A program made the translations under genes and the position numbers. From the NCBI RefSeq assembly GCF_001305295.1, contig NZ_LJSI01000035.1:1-64000 (forward strand): a stretch of 64,000 nucleotides of DNA, in the 5' to 3' direction. Of this stretch, positions 53,670 through 64,000 are shown in pieces. The stretch comes from Neptunomonas antarctica. GTDB taxonomy: Bacteria; Pseudomonadota; Gammaproteobacteria; Pseudomonadales; Balneatricaceae. The notes below the pieces were generated by a model. It did not search any database and was not told the DNA's origin. It worked only from the letters and a program-made list of their open reading frames with translations. The first letter of the stretch is position 1. Each line of letters begins with the position of its first letter.

Positions 53670-54785
53670 ATGATTATCGGCGTCCCTAAAGAGATCAAAA
53701 ATCACGAATATCGTATCGGAATGACGCCAGCAGGCGTTCGCGAACTGGTAGCTGCTGGCCATCAGGTGATCATCCAGAGTGATGGCGGCACGGCTATTGG
53801 TTTAACTAATGAGCAATATGAAGCGGCTGGCGCAACACTCATCGAGACAGCGCAGGAAATCTTCGCTCAGGCAGATATGATCGTCAAAGTTAAAGAGCCG
53901 CAGCCCAACGAATGTAAAATGCTACGTTCGGGCCAAATTTTATTTACCTACTTACACCTTGCACCTGACCCAGAGCAAACAAAATTACTAGTAGCGTCCG
54001 ACGCTATTGCCATTGCGTATGAAACGGTAACCGATAACCATGGAGGCTTGCCTTTACTGGCTCCCATGAGTGAAGTAGCAGGACGAATGGCGATCCAGGC
54101 AGGTGCGCACTCACTGGAAATAGCACAAGGTGGGTTAGGCACCTTACTGGGTGGTGTTCCCGGTGTAGCACCGGCAAAAGTAGTCGTGATTGGCGGGGGC
54201 GTGGTCGGCATTAACGCCGCACGTATGGCGATGGGTTTAGGTGCAGACGTTACTATTCTGGATCGATCGCTGCCGCGCCTGAAGCAACTCGATGAGATTT
54301 ACGGGCCGCAGCTTAAAACCCTCTACTCCAATACAGAAACGATAGAAGCCGAGGTTATCGCGGCTGATCTAGTGGTGGGTGCGGTATTGATTCCCGGTGC
54401 CGCCGCGCCGAAACTCGTTACCCGTGAGCATCTTAAACAGATGAAATCCGGCGCCGTACTGGTTGATGTGGCCATTGATCAGGGCGGCTGTTTCGAAACA
54501 TCGCATGCCACTACACATCAGGATCCGATCTATATTGAGGAAGGGATCGTTCACTACTGCGTTGCCAATATGCCAGGGGGCGTGGCCAGAACTTCAACAT
54601 TCGCACTCACCAATGCCACATTACCCTTTATTCTTGCACTCGCTAATAAGGGCTTTAAACAAGCGCTACAAGACGATATTCATCTGCTTAATGGACTAAA
54701 TATTCATCGAGGAAAAGTGACCTATAAGGCCGTAGCAGAGGTTCTTAACTATCCCTATCAACCCGCTGCCGAAGCCACTCAATAA
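53670..54785 (+). CDS. ald: Alanine dehydrogenase
   Basis: 371 residues from ATG 53670, with TGGAGA about 9 bases before; a longer reading from 53571 has no family support. MIIGVPKEIKNHEYRIGMTP includes Arg15 of the substrate site, VVIGGGVVGINAARMAMG is the NAD fold and HYCVANMPGGVARTSTFALT the C-terminal signature. It interconverts L-alanine and pyruvate with NAD. It is preceded by a 244-bp gap and followed by a terminator, so it is likely monocistronic. Confidence 0.95.
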   Translation: MIIGVPKEIKNHEYRIGMTPAGVRELVAAGHQVIIQSDGGTAIGLTNEQYEAAGATLIETAQEIFAQADMIVKVKEPQPNECKMLRSGQILFTYLHLAPDPEQTKLLVASDAIAIAYETVTDNHGGLPLLAPMSEVAGRMAIQAGAHSLEIAQGGLGTLLGGVPGVAPAKVVVIGGGVVGINAARMAMGLGADVTILDRSLPRLKQLDEIYGPQLKTLYSNTETIEAEVIAADLVVGAVLIPGAAAPKLVTREHLKQMKSGAVLVDVAIDQGGCFETSHATTHQDPIYIEEGIVHYCVANMPGGVARTSTFALTNATLPFILALANKGFKQALQDDIHLLNGLNIHRGKVTYKAVAEVLNYPYQPAAEATQ

Positions 54786-54790
54786 CCCAA

Positions 54791-54824
54791 AAAGGGAAAA
54801 GCAGCCTTGCTACTTTTCCCCTAT
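54791..54824. terminator. Probable bidirectional terminator between ald and the OmpA-like gene
   Basis: GGGAAAAG (54795-54802) pairs with CTTTTCCC (54814-54821), with AAAA on the left flank (a U-run for the minus strand). It lies 10 bp past the ald stop and 37 bp before the convergent OmpA-like stop. Confidence 0.55.
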
Positions 54825-54857
54825 ATTCAGAGCAAGTATCTTGTTATTTGAAGGTAA

Positions 54858-55850
54858 TCACTCCGCTAAAACTAACTCAACACGACGATTAGCGGCCTTT
54901 CCTTTCTCTATTGCATTACTCCGTACCGGGCTGACAGGGCCAACACCCGCTGAAGTTAAGCGCTTAGCATCAATACCTTCTTCACTAATCAGCGTATGCA
55001 CTACGGTGTTTGCTCTATCTTTGCTCAATTTCATATTGAAAGCGAAATCACCTTGGTTATCGGTATGCCCAACCACATAGAATGATTGCTCAGTATTCTG
55101 CTTTAGGTAGTCAGCAATTGTCTTCACTACAGCGCTAGACTCTGTTTTTAGCGTAGCCTTTGCCGTATCAAACAACACTCCTTCCAATTCAACTTTACCT
55201 GTTTCAGAAATCGCCTTGCTCATGCCATCAACGTTAATCGAGATTCGATCTGTATCCAGCACCTCAATCTCGCCGATATCTAAAACCACTTTTGAAGCAA
55301 ATGCGCTACCGTTGTATTGCCCTACCAGCAAAGCAGCATACAGCTCTTTATCCTGGATACGTGCTTTGCCAGACCAGTAATAATATTGATAGCGCTTACT
55401 GCTCATATTCGGGGCACCTAACCCCTTATCTCGCCCTTGTCGCGCCTGGTGACCATACCAGTACATTTGGGTTACAAATTTTTGACCGCATTCGGCATCA
55501 CCTTTACAACTAAAGATCGGTTCAAAGCCCACTTTCGCCAGGGCCTTTTCGTAGTTTCTATAAATCTGTAATGCAGAATACTTTTTATCATTCGCTGCAT
55601 AACCAATAGAGGTGACTTGACCTTCCAGTTTCATAACAGGAGGAAGCGCCTCTTTCGTATCCAAAGTTTTCAGTGGCCCGGTAGCAACCATAAACTCCTC
55701 ATATTCCGATTGATGGTAACTCTGAATATAGGTATCGGGAAAACGAGATATGAGCGGATAGTCTTTACTCCCTCTGACATCATCTTTTGCAACAGATGGC
55801 GCAGAGAGTAAGACAAGCCCTAAAGAGACAACAATGTTAAATGCTTTCAT
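54858..55850 (-). CDS. OmpA-domain protein with DUF4892-like N-terminal region
   Basis: 330 residues with a signal peptide (AFNIVVSLGLVLLSAPSVA). The N-terminal part (about 25-215) with DYPLISRFPDTYIQSYHQSEYEEF resembles DUF4892. The C-terminal OmpA domain (about 220-330) has the peptidoglycan-binding motif YVVGHTDNQGDFAFNMKLSKDRAN and the family end NRRVELVL. It probably links the outer membrane and the wall. AAGGA lies before the ATG. Confidence 0.88.
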   Translation of the reverse strand: MKAFNIVVSLGLVLLSAPSVAKDDVRGSKDYPLISRFPDTYIQSYHQSEYEEFMVATGPLKTLDTKEALPPVMKLEGQVTSIGYAANDKKYSALQIYRNYEKALAKVGFEPIFSCKGDAECGQKFVTQMYWYGHQARQGRDKGLGAPNMSSKRYQYYYWSGKARIQDKELYAALLVGQYNGSAFASKVVLDIGEIEVLDTDRISINVDGMSKAISETGKVELEGVLFDTAKATLKTESSAVVKTIADYLKQNTEQSFYVVGHTDNQGDFAFNMKLSKDRANTVVHTLISEEGIDAKRLTSAGVGPVSPVRSNAIEKGKAANRRVELVLAE

Positions 55851-56065
55851 TAAAAATCCTTTTTAAGGAAAAATAGATTATAAATACAATACGATAGGCA
55901 ATTTTACTAAAAATCTATACGAATAAACATACCAGCTACACCTCTGACGGATGAGCCACTCAGTGATGAACTCAGCACTCGCCGACTGAAGTAATATAAA
56001 TAGATCCCACCAAAGTTATGGCACCGCCCACTAACTGCAATCCAGATGACAGGCTTTATCTGACG

Positions 56066-56098
56066 CAAAAAAAAGCCTCCCAAAGGAGGCTCAAAAAA
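56066..56098 (-). terminator. Terminator after fadBA
   Basis: Stem AGCCTCC (56074-56080) and GGAGGCT (56085-56091) with loop CAAA; on the minus strand it is followed by a run of eight T. It lies about 29 bp past the fadA stop. On the plus strand there is an A-run before and after, so it acts mainly on the minus strand. Confidence 0.88.
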
Positions 56099-56119
56099 AT
56101 AAAATATACTGCGTTTAAA

Positions 56120-59457
<3,338 letters not shown>

Positions 59458-59888
59458 CGGATGACTCCATACGCCAGGTTATACACTGTTATTTTGTGAC
59501 TTATGTCGCTAAGTTCTATCAGTCTATCCTGAAGCGGTATTGATACAATGACAGTTTCAATCAGCATCGCTAACGATACACTTCATTAAGCAATATACCC
59601 CCGTCACACGGGCAGCACCATGACTCTGATAAGTAACAATTTGATTCAACTCTGTCTGCATCTGTCTACTATTGAGCGTATAAGGCCGCCGTCGCACTGA
59701 AAACGCTTCTTGTTAAGAGTTACCCCCAAAGCCTGTGGATAACTAATCTGATAAGCATGGGGTAAGCACCACAGAGCCTGCTATACCGCACTGCAGCGAA
59801 ATACGTACAAAGATCAACCAATGCAGATAACATACACACCTAAGCGTATTACAATATACGGGTGCACACCTACTGGGAAACATGACAG
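59458..59888. other. 431-bp intergenic region between fadB and the DUF502 gene
   Basis: The two flanking genes diverge, so this stretch should hold both promoters. It contains a single perfect DnaA-box sequence TGTGGATAA (59734-59742) and an unpaired AT-rich zone near 59830-59860. I find no open frame of note, tRNA, or clear FadR- or PsrA-type palindrome. Confidence 0.5.
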
Positions 59889-60476
59889 ATGAACCGGATT
59901 TTTACATTTATTTGGCAGGGCCTTATTGCTGTTCTGCCGCTAGGACTGACTGTTTATTTTATCTATTGGCTTTTTTCATTTATGGAGGCACTCGCCAAAC
60001 CATTGTTGCTTTCGCTTATTTCCCTGCGTTTTTATTTCCCGGGTCTGGGTATTCTTGCCAGTATCCTCGCCTTAGTATTAGTCGGCATACTGGTGAATCT
60101 GTACGGTATTCGCTACCTGGTAAAATTAGTCGATCATCTGCTCGAAAGAATCCCGGTGGTAAAATCGGTTTACAGCACGATTCAAGACATAGTGACGGTC
60201 TTTAATATCACGGATAAAAAGGATGACTTACGCAGTGCCGTATTAATCGACATGGGTAACGATATCAATCTGATAGGGTTCGTGACAGGAGCCGCCGCAG
60301 GACGGCAACTATTCAAAGAAGGCAATAAAGTGGGTGTCTATTTACCCATGAGTTATCAGATAGGCGGATTTACCGTCTATGTGGAACAGGATCGCTTAAC
60401 TCCACTAGATGTCAGCGTTGAAGCAGCCATGAGGATGGCAATTACCGCCGGCGTAAAAGCCAAGAAAAAATCATAA
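59889..60476 (+). CDS. DUF502 family membrane protein
   Basis: 195 residues. Two N-terminal membrane segments (about 8-32 and 48-70), then a soluble domain with ERIPVVKSVYSTIQDIVTVF and FVTGAAAGRQLF, the family marks. YLPMSYQIGGFTVYVEQDRL is a strong DUF502 block. Function is unknown; the protein is widespread in bacteria and in plants (LAZ1-like/COV). GGGAAA precedes the ATG. Monocistronic. Confidence 0.93.
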   Translation: MNRIFTFIWQGLIAVLPLGLTVYFIYWLFSFMEALAKPLLLSLISLRFYFPGLGILASILALVLVGILVNLYGIRYLVKLVDHLLERIPVVKSVYSTIQDIVTVFNITDKKDDLRSAVLIDMGNDINLIGFVTGAAAGRQLFKEGNKVGVYLPMSYQIGGFTVYVEQDRLTPLDVSVEAAMRMAITAGVKAKKKS

Positions 60477-60498
60477 TCGCGGCCCCTTACACTCACAC

Positions 60499-60531
60499 GA
60501 AAAAGGGCTGCATAGAGCAGCCCTTTTATTA
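60499..60531. terminator. Bidirectional terminator between DUF502 gene and etfA
   Basis: AAAAGGGCTGC (60501-60511) pairs perfectly with GCAGCCCTTTT (60517-60527) around loop ATAGA, with A's before and TATT after. It lies between convergent stops and can serve both. Confidence 0.88.
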
Positions 60532-60573
60532 TCACTGAATAGCGTCATCAAACACGCTAGCGAAACAAAATCT

Positions 60574-61503
60574 TTACAGCGCCGCTTCCAATTCAGGAAC
60601 CACGTCGAACAGATCAGCAACCAGACCATAATCAGCCACCTGGAAAATCGGTGCTTCTTCGTCTTTGTTAATCGCAACAATGATTTTAGAATCTTTCATA
60701 CCGGCCAGATGCTGAATCGCACCAGAAATACCAACAGCAATATACAGATCAGGCGCAACCACTTTACCGGTCTGGCCTACCTGCATATCATTCGCTACAA
60801 AACCTGCATCGACTGCTGCCCGCGATGCGCCCACAGCCGCACCCAGCTTATCAGCCAACGTATAAAGCAGCCCGAAGTTCTCACCGTTACCCATACCACG
60901 GCCACCCGATACAACGATCGAGGCGGCAGTCAGCTCAGGACGGTCAGACTTCACCAGTTCAGCGCTTACGAAGCGTGAGTTATCTGATGCAATTACTTCT
61001 GCGATAGCATCAATGCTTGCATTGCCACCCTCAGCTGCCACAGGATCGAACGCCGTACCACGCACAGTCGCTACTTTGAAAGCATCAGCAGACTTCACCG
61101 TCGCAATCGCATTACCTGCATAAATAAGACGTTGGAAAGTATCTGCACTGATAACAGCAGAGATATCTGACAACTGGTTAACATCTAATAAGGCAGCAAC
61201 ACGTGGCAGAATATTTTTACCATCCGACGTTGATGAGGCAAAAATGTGTGTATAACCTTCAGCGATAGAGACCATCAGCTTGCTGGTGTTTTCTGCCAGA
61301 TGATGTTCGTAAACTGCATTGTCAGCCACACGTACACTGCGCACACCGGCGACTTTGGCCGCTTGTTCAGCGACTGCCTGACAACCGCTACCGACCACTA
61401 GAATATCGATATCACCACCGACTTGTGCAGCAGCAGCAACAGTATTTAATGTGGCCGGTTTTAATACCTGATTATCATGTTCTGCGAGAACTAAAATACT
61501 CAT
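60574..61503 (-). CDS. etfA: Electron transfer flavoprotein alpha subunit
   Basis: 309 residues. The N-terminal domain begins [20 protein letters not shown], and the C-terminal FAD-binding domain has [21 protein letters not shown] and [17 protein letters not shown]. With EtfB it carries electrons from acyl-CoA dehydrogenases to ETF-QO. Its ATG overlaps the etfB stop by 4 bases. Confidence 0.96.
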   Translation of the reverse strand: MSILVLAEHDNQVLKPATLNTVAAAAQVGGDIDILVVGSGCQAVAEQAAKVAGVRSVRVADNAVYEHHLAENTSKLMVSIAEGYTHIFASSTSDGKNILPRVAALLDVNQLSDISAVISADTFQRLIYAGNAIATVKSADAFKVATVRGTAFDPVAAEGGNASIDAIAEVIASDNSRFVSAELVKSDRPELTAASIVVSGGRGMGNGENFGLLYTLADKLGAAVGASRAAVDAGFVANDMQVGQTGKVVAPDLYIAVGISGAIQHLAGMKDSKIIVAINKDEEAPIFQVADYGLVADLFDVVPELEAAL

Positions 61504-62252
61504 GACAGTACCTTCGCTTCATTCTTCAGTTTATCGACCAGCTCAGCAACAGAGCTCACTTTAATACCGGCCTTACGATCTGCAGGTGGTTCAACGCTAA
61601 CCAATGTAATGTTGTTACTCAAAACGACACCCAGCTCTTCTGGCGTTTTTACATCCAGCGGCTTTCTCTTGGCTTTCATAATATTGGGTAAAGAAGCGTA
61701 ACGCGGCTCATTTAAGCGCAGATCCGCGGTAATAATCGCTGGAAGATCCACTTCAATCGTTTGTAAACCGCCATCGATTTCACGCTTAACACTAACCTTA
61801 TCAGCGGCAACTACCACTTCTGAAGCAAACGTCGCCTGTGGACGATCCAACAATGCAGCAAGCATTTGGCCGGTCTGATTGTTATCAGAATCGATCGCCT
61901 GCTTACCCAGGATAACCAGACCTGGCTGTTCTTCTGCAACCACTTTCGCCAGCAGTTTTGCAACGCTCAGAGAATCCGGTGTGCCTTCCGTTTCGATATG
62001 AATCCCACGGTCTGCACCTAACGCTAACGCCGTACGAATCTGTTCCTGACACTGTTTAGCGCCAATCGAAATAACGATGATTTCACTCGCAACACCTTTC
62101 TCTTTCAGGCGGACGGCTTCTTCTACTGCAATTTCACAGAACGGGTTCATGGCCATTTTTACATTAGCCAAATCCACATTCGTTTTATCCGCTTTAACAC
62201 GTACTTTGACGTTGTAGTCAATAACGCGTTTTACAGCGACAAGTATCTTCAT
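61500..62252 (-). CDS. etfB: Electron transfer flavoprotein beta subunit
   Basis: 250 residues. [20 protein letters not shown] at the start and [30 protein letters not shown] and [17 protein letters not shown] are standard EtfB blocks. It binds AMP and partners EtfA. GAGG is 5 bases before the ATG. A perfect short palindrome (62282-62298) is in the leader. Confidence 0.96.
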   Translation of the reverse strand: MKILVAVKRVIDYNVKVRVKADKTNVDLANVKMAMNPFCEIAVEEAVRLKEKGVASEIIVISIGAKQCQEQIRTALALGADRGIHIETEGTPDSLSVAKLLAKVVAEEQPGLVILGKQAIDSDNNQTGQMLAALLDRPQATFASEVVVAADKVSVKREIDGGLQTIEVDLPAIITADLRLNEPRYASLPNIMKAKRKPLDVKTPEELGVVLSNNITLVSVEPPADRKAGIKVSSVAELVDKLKNEAKVLS

Positions 62253-62281
62253 ACAAGCCTCGCTTTTGTTGTTCTTTTGAT

Positions 62282-62298
62282 GGTCTGAACGTCAGACC
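62282..62298. promoter_or_regulatory. Short perfect palindrome upstream of etfB
   Basis: GGTCTGA (62282-62288) and TCAGACC (62292-62298) are exact complements with spacer ACG, 29 bases before the etfB start. It may be an operator for a fatty-acid regulator or a hairpin in the leader. The remainder of the 62253-62547 gap shows nothing else I can name. Confidence 0.4.
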
Positions 62299-62547
62299 TT
62301 ACGTATGGGTCAATAATAGCTTTTAACCGCCAAGCTACAATAACAAGAAACATCTGTTTTATTAACGATTAAATCCATTCTCGCAAAACACCCCGTAAAT
62401 ACAAGAGGGTAGATAACGTAGATTATCAGCAGGCACTAATTTTACCTTAACGTAAACGTCAATAAAACCTGTGTATTGCTTCTTAGCGATGACTTTAGTT
62501 GCAGAAAAGCCAGATAAATTCTGTGAAGCTTCGCAAACAACCCGTCG

Positions 62548-63312
62548 TTAGTTAAACACCGGCGGGCGCTTTTCCAAAAATGCAGTGAAGGCTTCCTTCG
62601 CCTCTGCCGAACTTAAACGCTCTTTAAACTGTGCAACCTCATCCAGCAACACCGTTTGTAATAGCGCCTGCTGATGACTCTTCATCATTTTTTTACTCAG
62701 CTTTACAGCCTGCGGTGGCATGCTGGAAAGTTGCTGGGCGGCTTTTTTTGCATCCCCCAGAGGATCGTCCGATGCACTATTAACTAAACCTAGTTCTGCT
62801 GCACGCACGCCATCAATTCGATTACCCATGACTAATAATTCAAACGCCAAACGATGCCCTAACTGTTGCGGCAGAAGCAAGCTGGTGCCACCTTCCGGCA
62901 CTAAACCCAAGCGGGCAAAAGGTAGTTGAAAGCGGGCATCATGCTTACAAAAAACCAGATCACAATGCAGCAGCATCGACGTACCAATACCCACGGCGTC
63001 CCCCGCTACCACAGCAATCACAGGTTTACTAAACGTCGATATTGTCTGTAGAAACTTCAATGGTAACGCGGCTTTATCAGGCTGAGACGCGGCGGCCATA
63101 AAATCCTGAATATCATTACCTGAGGTAAAGCAATCGGCATGGCCAGAGAGCAATACAACACGGATAGTGTCATCCTGTTCTGCCAGGGTCAGACCATCAA
63201 TCAGTGCCTGATACATATCCAGCGTTAATGCATTTTTCTTTTCAGGGCGATTAATCGTGAGCAGCAAGATTGCTCCATCCTGCTGCTGAAGCACATGTTT
63301 TGTCTGGTTCAT
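62548..63312 (-). CDS. Enoyl-CoA hydratase/isomerase family protein
   Basis: 254 residues of the crotonase fold. NRPEKKNALTLDMYQALIDGL at the start, the oxyanion loop VVAGDAVGIGTSMLLHCDLVF and LGLVPEGGTSLLLP, where one Glu is kept. Only one of the two Glu of true hydratases is evident, which is more like isomerases. It starts 2 bp after the upstream oxidoreductase gene and is cotranscribed with it. Substrate unknown. Confidence 0.9.
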   Translation of the reverse strand: MNQTKHVLQQQDGAILLLTINRPEKKNALTLDMYQALIDGLTLAEQDDTIRVVLLSGHADCFTSGNDIQDFMAAASQPDKAALPLKFLQTISTFSKPVIAVVAGDAVGIGTSMLLHCDLVFCKHDARFQLPFARLGLVPEGGTSLLLPQQLGHRLAFELLVMGNRIDGVRAAELGLVNSASDDPLGDAKKAAQQLSSMPPQAVKLSKKMMKSHQQALLQTVLLDEVAQFKERLSSAEAKEAFTAFLEKRPPVFN

Positions 63313-63314
63313 GT

Positions 63315-64000
63315 TTAAAATCCACCTTGTATTTTCAATGCGTATTCGCGGCTCAGTTGAGCGTATTCAATAGTGGCACTCACATACTCTTCGTGGAGCG
63401 TTGCCACCAGCGCAGCAACGCTCGGCACATCATGAACAGATCCAACACCCTGCCCTGCCGACCAGATGCTTTTCCAGGCGGAGGCGCCGTCTTTTGGTGC
63501 CGTGAGTTCTTCACCCAAATTCAATTCTTTGCTGCCTGATTTTTGAGAATCAGCCACCTCTTCGGTTATCGCTTTACCGGTATTAGGATCAAGCCCGGCC
63601 ACCGCTAAGCTCTTCTTCAAAAAGTTAGCAGGAATACCTGAGATCTCCGGCGTATAGGTAATATCTGATGCACTGCTATCCACAATCATTTGCTGATAGT
63701 CTGCAACCGCTTTACTCTCCTGCGTATTAATAAAGCGCGTGCCCATATAGGCTAAATCAGCCCCTAGCATCTGCGCTGTAGCTATATCCCGTCCGGTTGA
63801 TAAACACCCCGACAAGATAACGGTTCCATGGTAGAACTGGCGAATTTCACTAACTAACGCAAAGGGGCTAAGAATACCGGCATGCCCACCCGCACCCGCA
63901 CACACGGCAATCAGACCATCAACGCCCGCTTCTGCTGCTTTTTGCGCATGGCGAACCGTGGCCACATCATGAAAGACCAGTCCACCGTAGCCATGTACTG
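63315..64000 (-). CDS. Nitronate monooxygenase-like flavin oxidoreductase (C-terminal part)
   Basis: Only the last 228 residues or so are in the window; the frame is open to the right edge. VDGLIAVCAGAGGHAG, with LSGCLSTGRDIATAQMLGADLAYMGTRFI, is the FMN phosphate-binding end of the NMO/2-nitropropane dioxygenase TIM barrel. Such proteins oxidise nitronates or act as enoyl reductase-like enzymes; those beside acyl-CoA genes are often of unknown substrate. The pair with the enoyl-CoA hydratase suggests a role in acyl metabolism. Confidence 0.9.
   Translation of the reverse strand, partial: VHGYGGLVFHDVATVRHAQKAAEAGVDGLIAVCAGAGGHAGILSPFALVSEIRQFYHGTVILSGCLSTGRDIATAQMLGADLAYMGTRFINTQESKAVADYQQMIVDSSASDITYTPEISGIPANFLKKSLAVAGLDPNTGKAITEEVADSQKSGSKELNLGEELTAPKDGASAWKSIWSAGQGVGSVHDVPSVAALVATLHEEYVSATIEYAQLSREYALKIQGGF

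Overview
The window looks like chromosomal DNA of a marine or halophilic, heterotrophic gammaproteobacterium. An Oceanospirillales-type relative is my best guess, inferred from a Halomonas-like order of ectoine genes, an ectoine-specific aspartokinase, FadBA and ETF systems, paired DUF1302/DUF1329 proteins, and intracellular PHA depolymerase. I saw no rRNA, tRNA, insertion sequence, prophage or CRISPR array. Both ends cut a gene: an ETF-ubiquinone oxidoreductase on the left and a nitronate monooxygenase-like oxidoreductase on the right.

Layout. 1-6.9 kb: acyl-CoA oxidation (ETF-QO, long acyl-CoA dehydrogenase), an AraC regulator, and a divergent DUF1302-DUF1329 envelope pair. 7-16.5 kb: two c-di-GMP enzymes (one translationally coupled to a periplasmic-binding lipoprotein), a small Cys-containing exported protein, an NlpC/P60 lipoprotein, a prolyl-hydroxylase-like oxygenase and a DEAD-box helicase. 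16.6-36.4 kb: a nearly complete ectoine island. 36.5-43.6 kb: peroxiredoxin-glutaredoxin fusion, DUF1289 protein, stomatin/NfeD pair, small DUF1127-like protein, RhlE-type helicase, EamA exporter, and a GST/TetR divergent pair. 43.7-55.9 kb: PHA depolymerase, AraC/LysE/XRE genes, exported beta-propeller protein, MOSC-AraC-EamA, MarR-GNAT fusion with AzlCD, alanine dehydrogenase, OmpA-like protein. 56-64 kb: FadBA, DUF502 membrane protein, EtfBA, enoyl-CoA hydratase and the flavin oxidoreductase.

The centrepiece is the ectoine island. A TeaABC TRAP transporter imports ectoine and hydroxyectoine. DoeA, DoeB, DoeD and DoeC convert ectoine to aspartate through N-alpha-acetyl-diaminobutyrate, diaminobutyrate and aspartate semialdehyde. 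EutB and EutC are the hydroxyectoine-linked enzymes, but EutA is not in the window. EctABCD and an ectoine-type aspartokinase make ectoine and hydroxyectoine from aspartate. Three dedicated regulators sit inside: EnuR (MocR/PLP type), DoeX (Lrp type) and EctR (MarR type). Opposing pathways that share diaminobutyrate and aspartate semialdehyde are therefore packed side by side, with only the 0.5-kb ectR gene and its flanks between them. The catabolic genes look more GC-rich than the biosynthetic ones, which suggests different origins.

Several strong symmetric sequences are not explained by coding: a palindrome with 24-bp perfect arms before the MarR-GNAT gene, one with 18-bp perfect arms between the GST and TetR genes, a 14-bp stem between teaA and teaB, a 14-nt direct repeat abutting the starts of ectR and ectA, two mutually exclusive hairpins in the leader of the small DUF1127-like gene, and two copies of a CTGC-N3-GCAA motif before phaZ.
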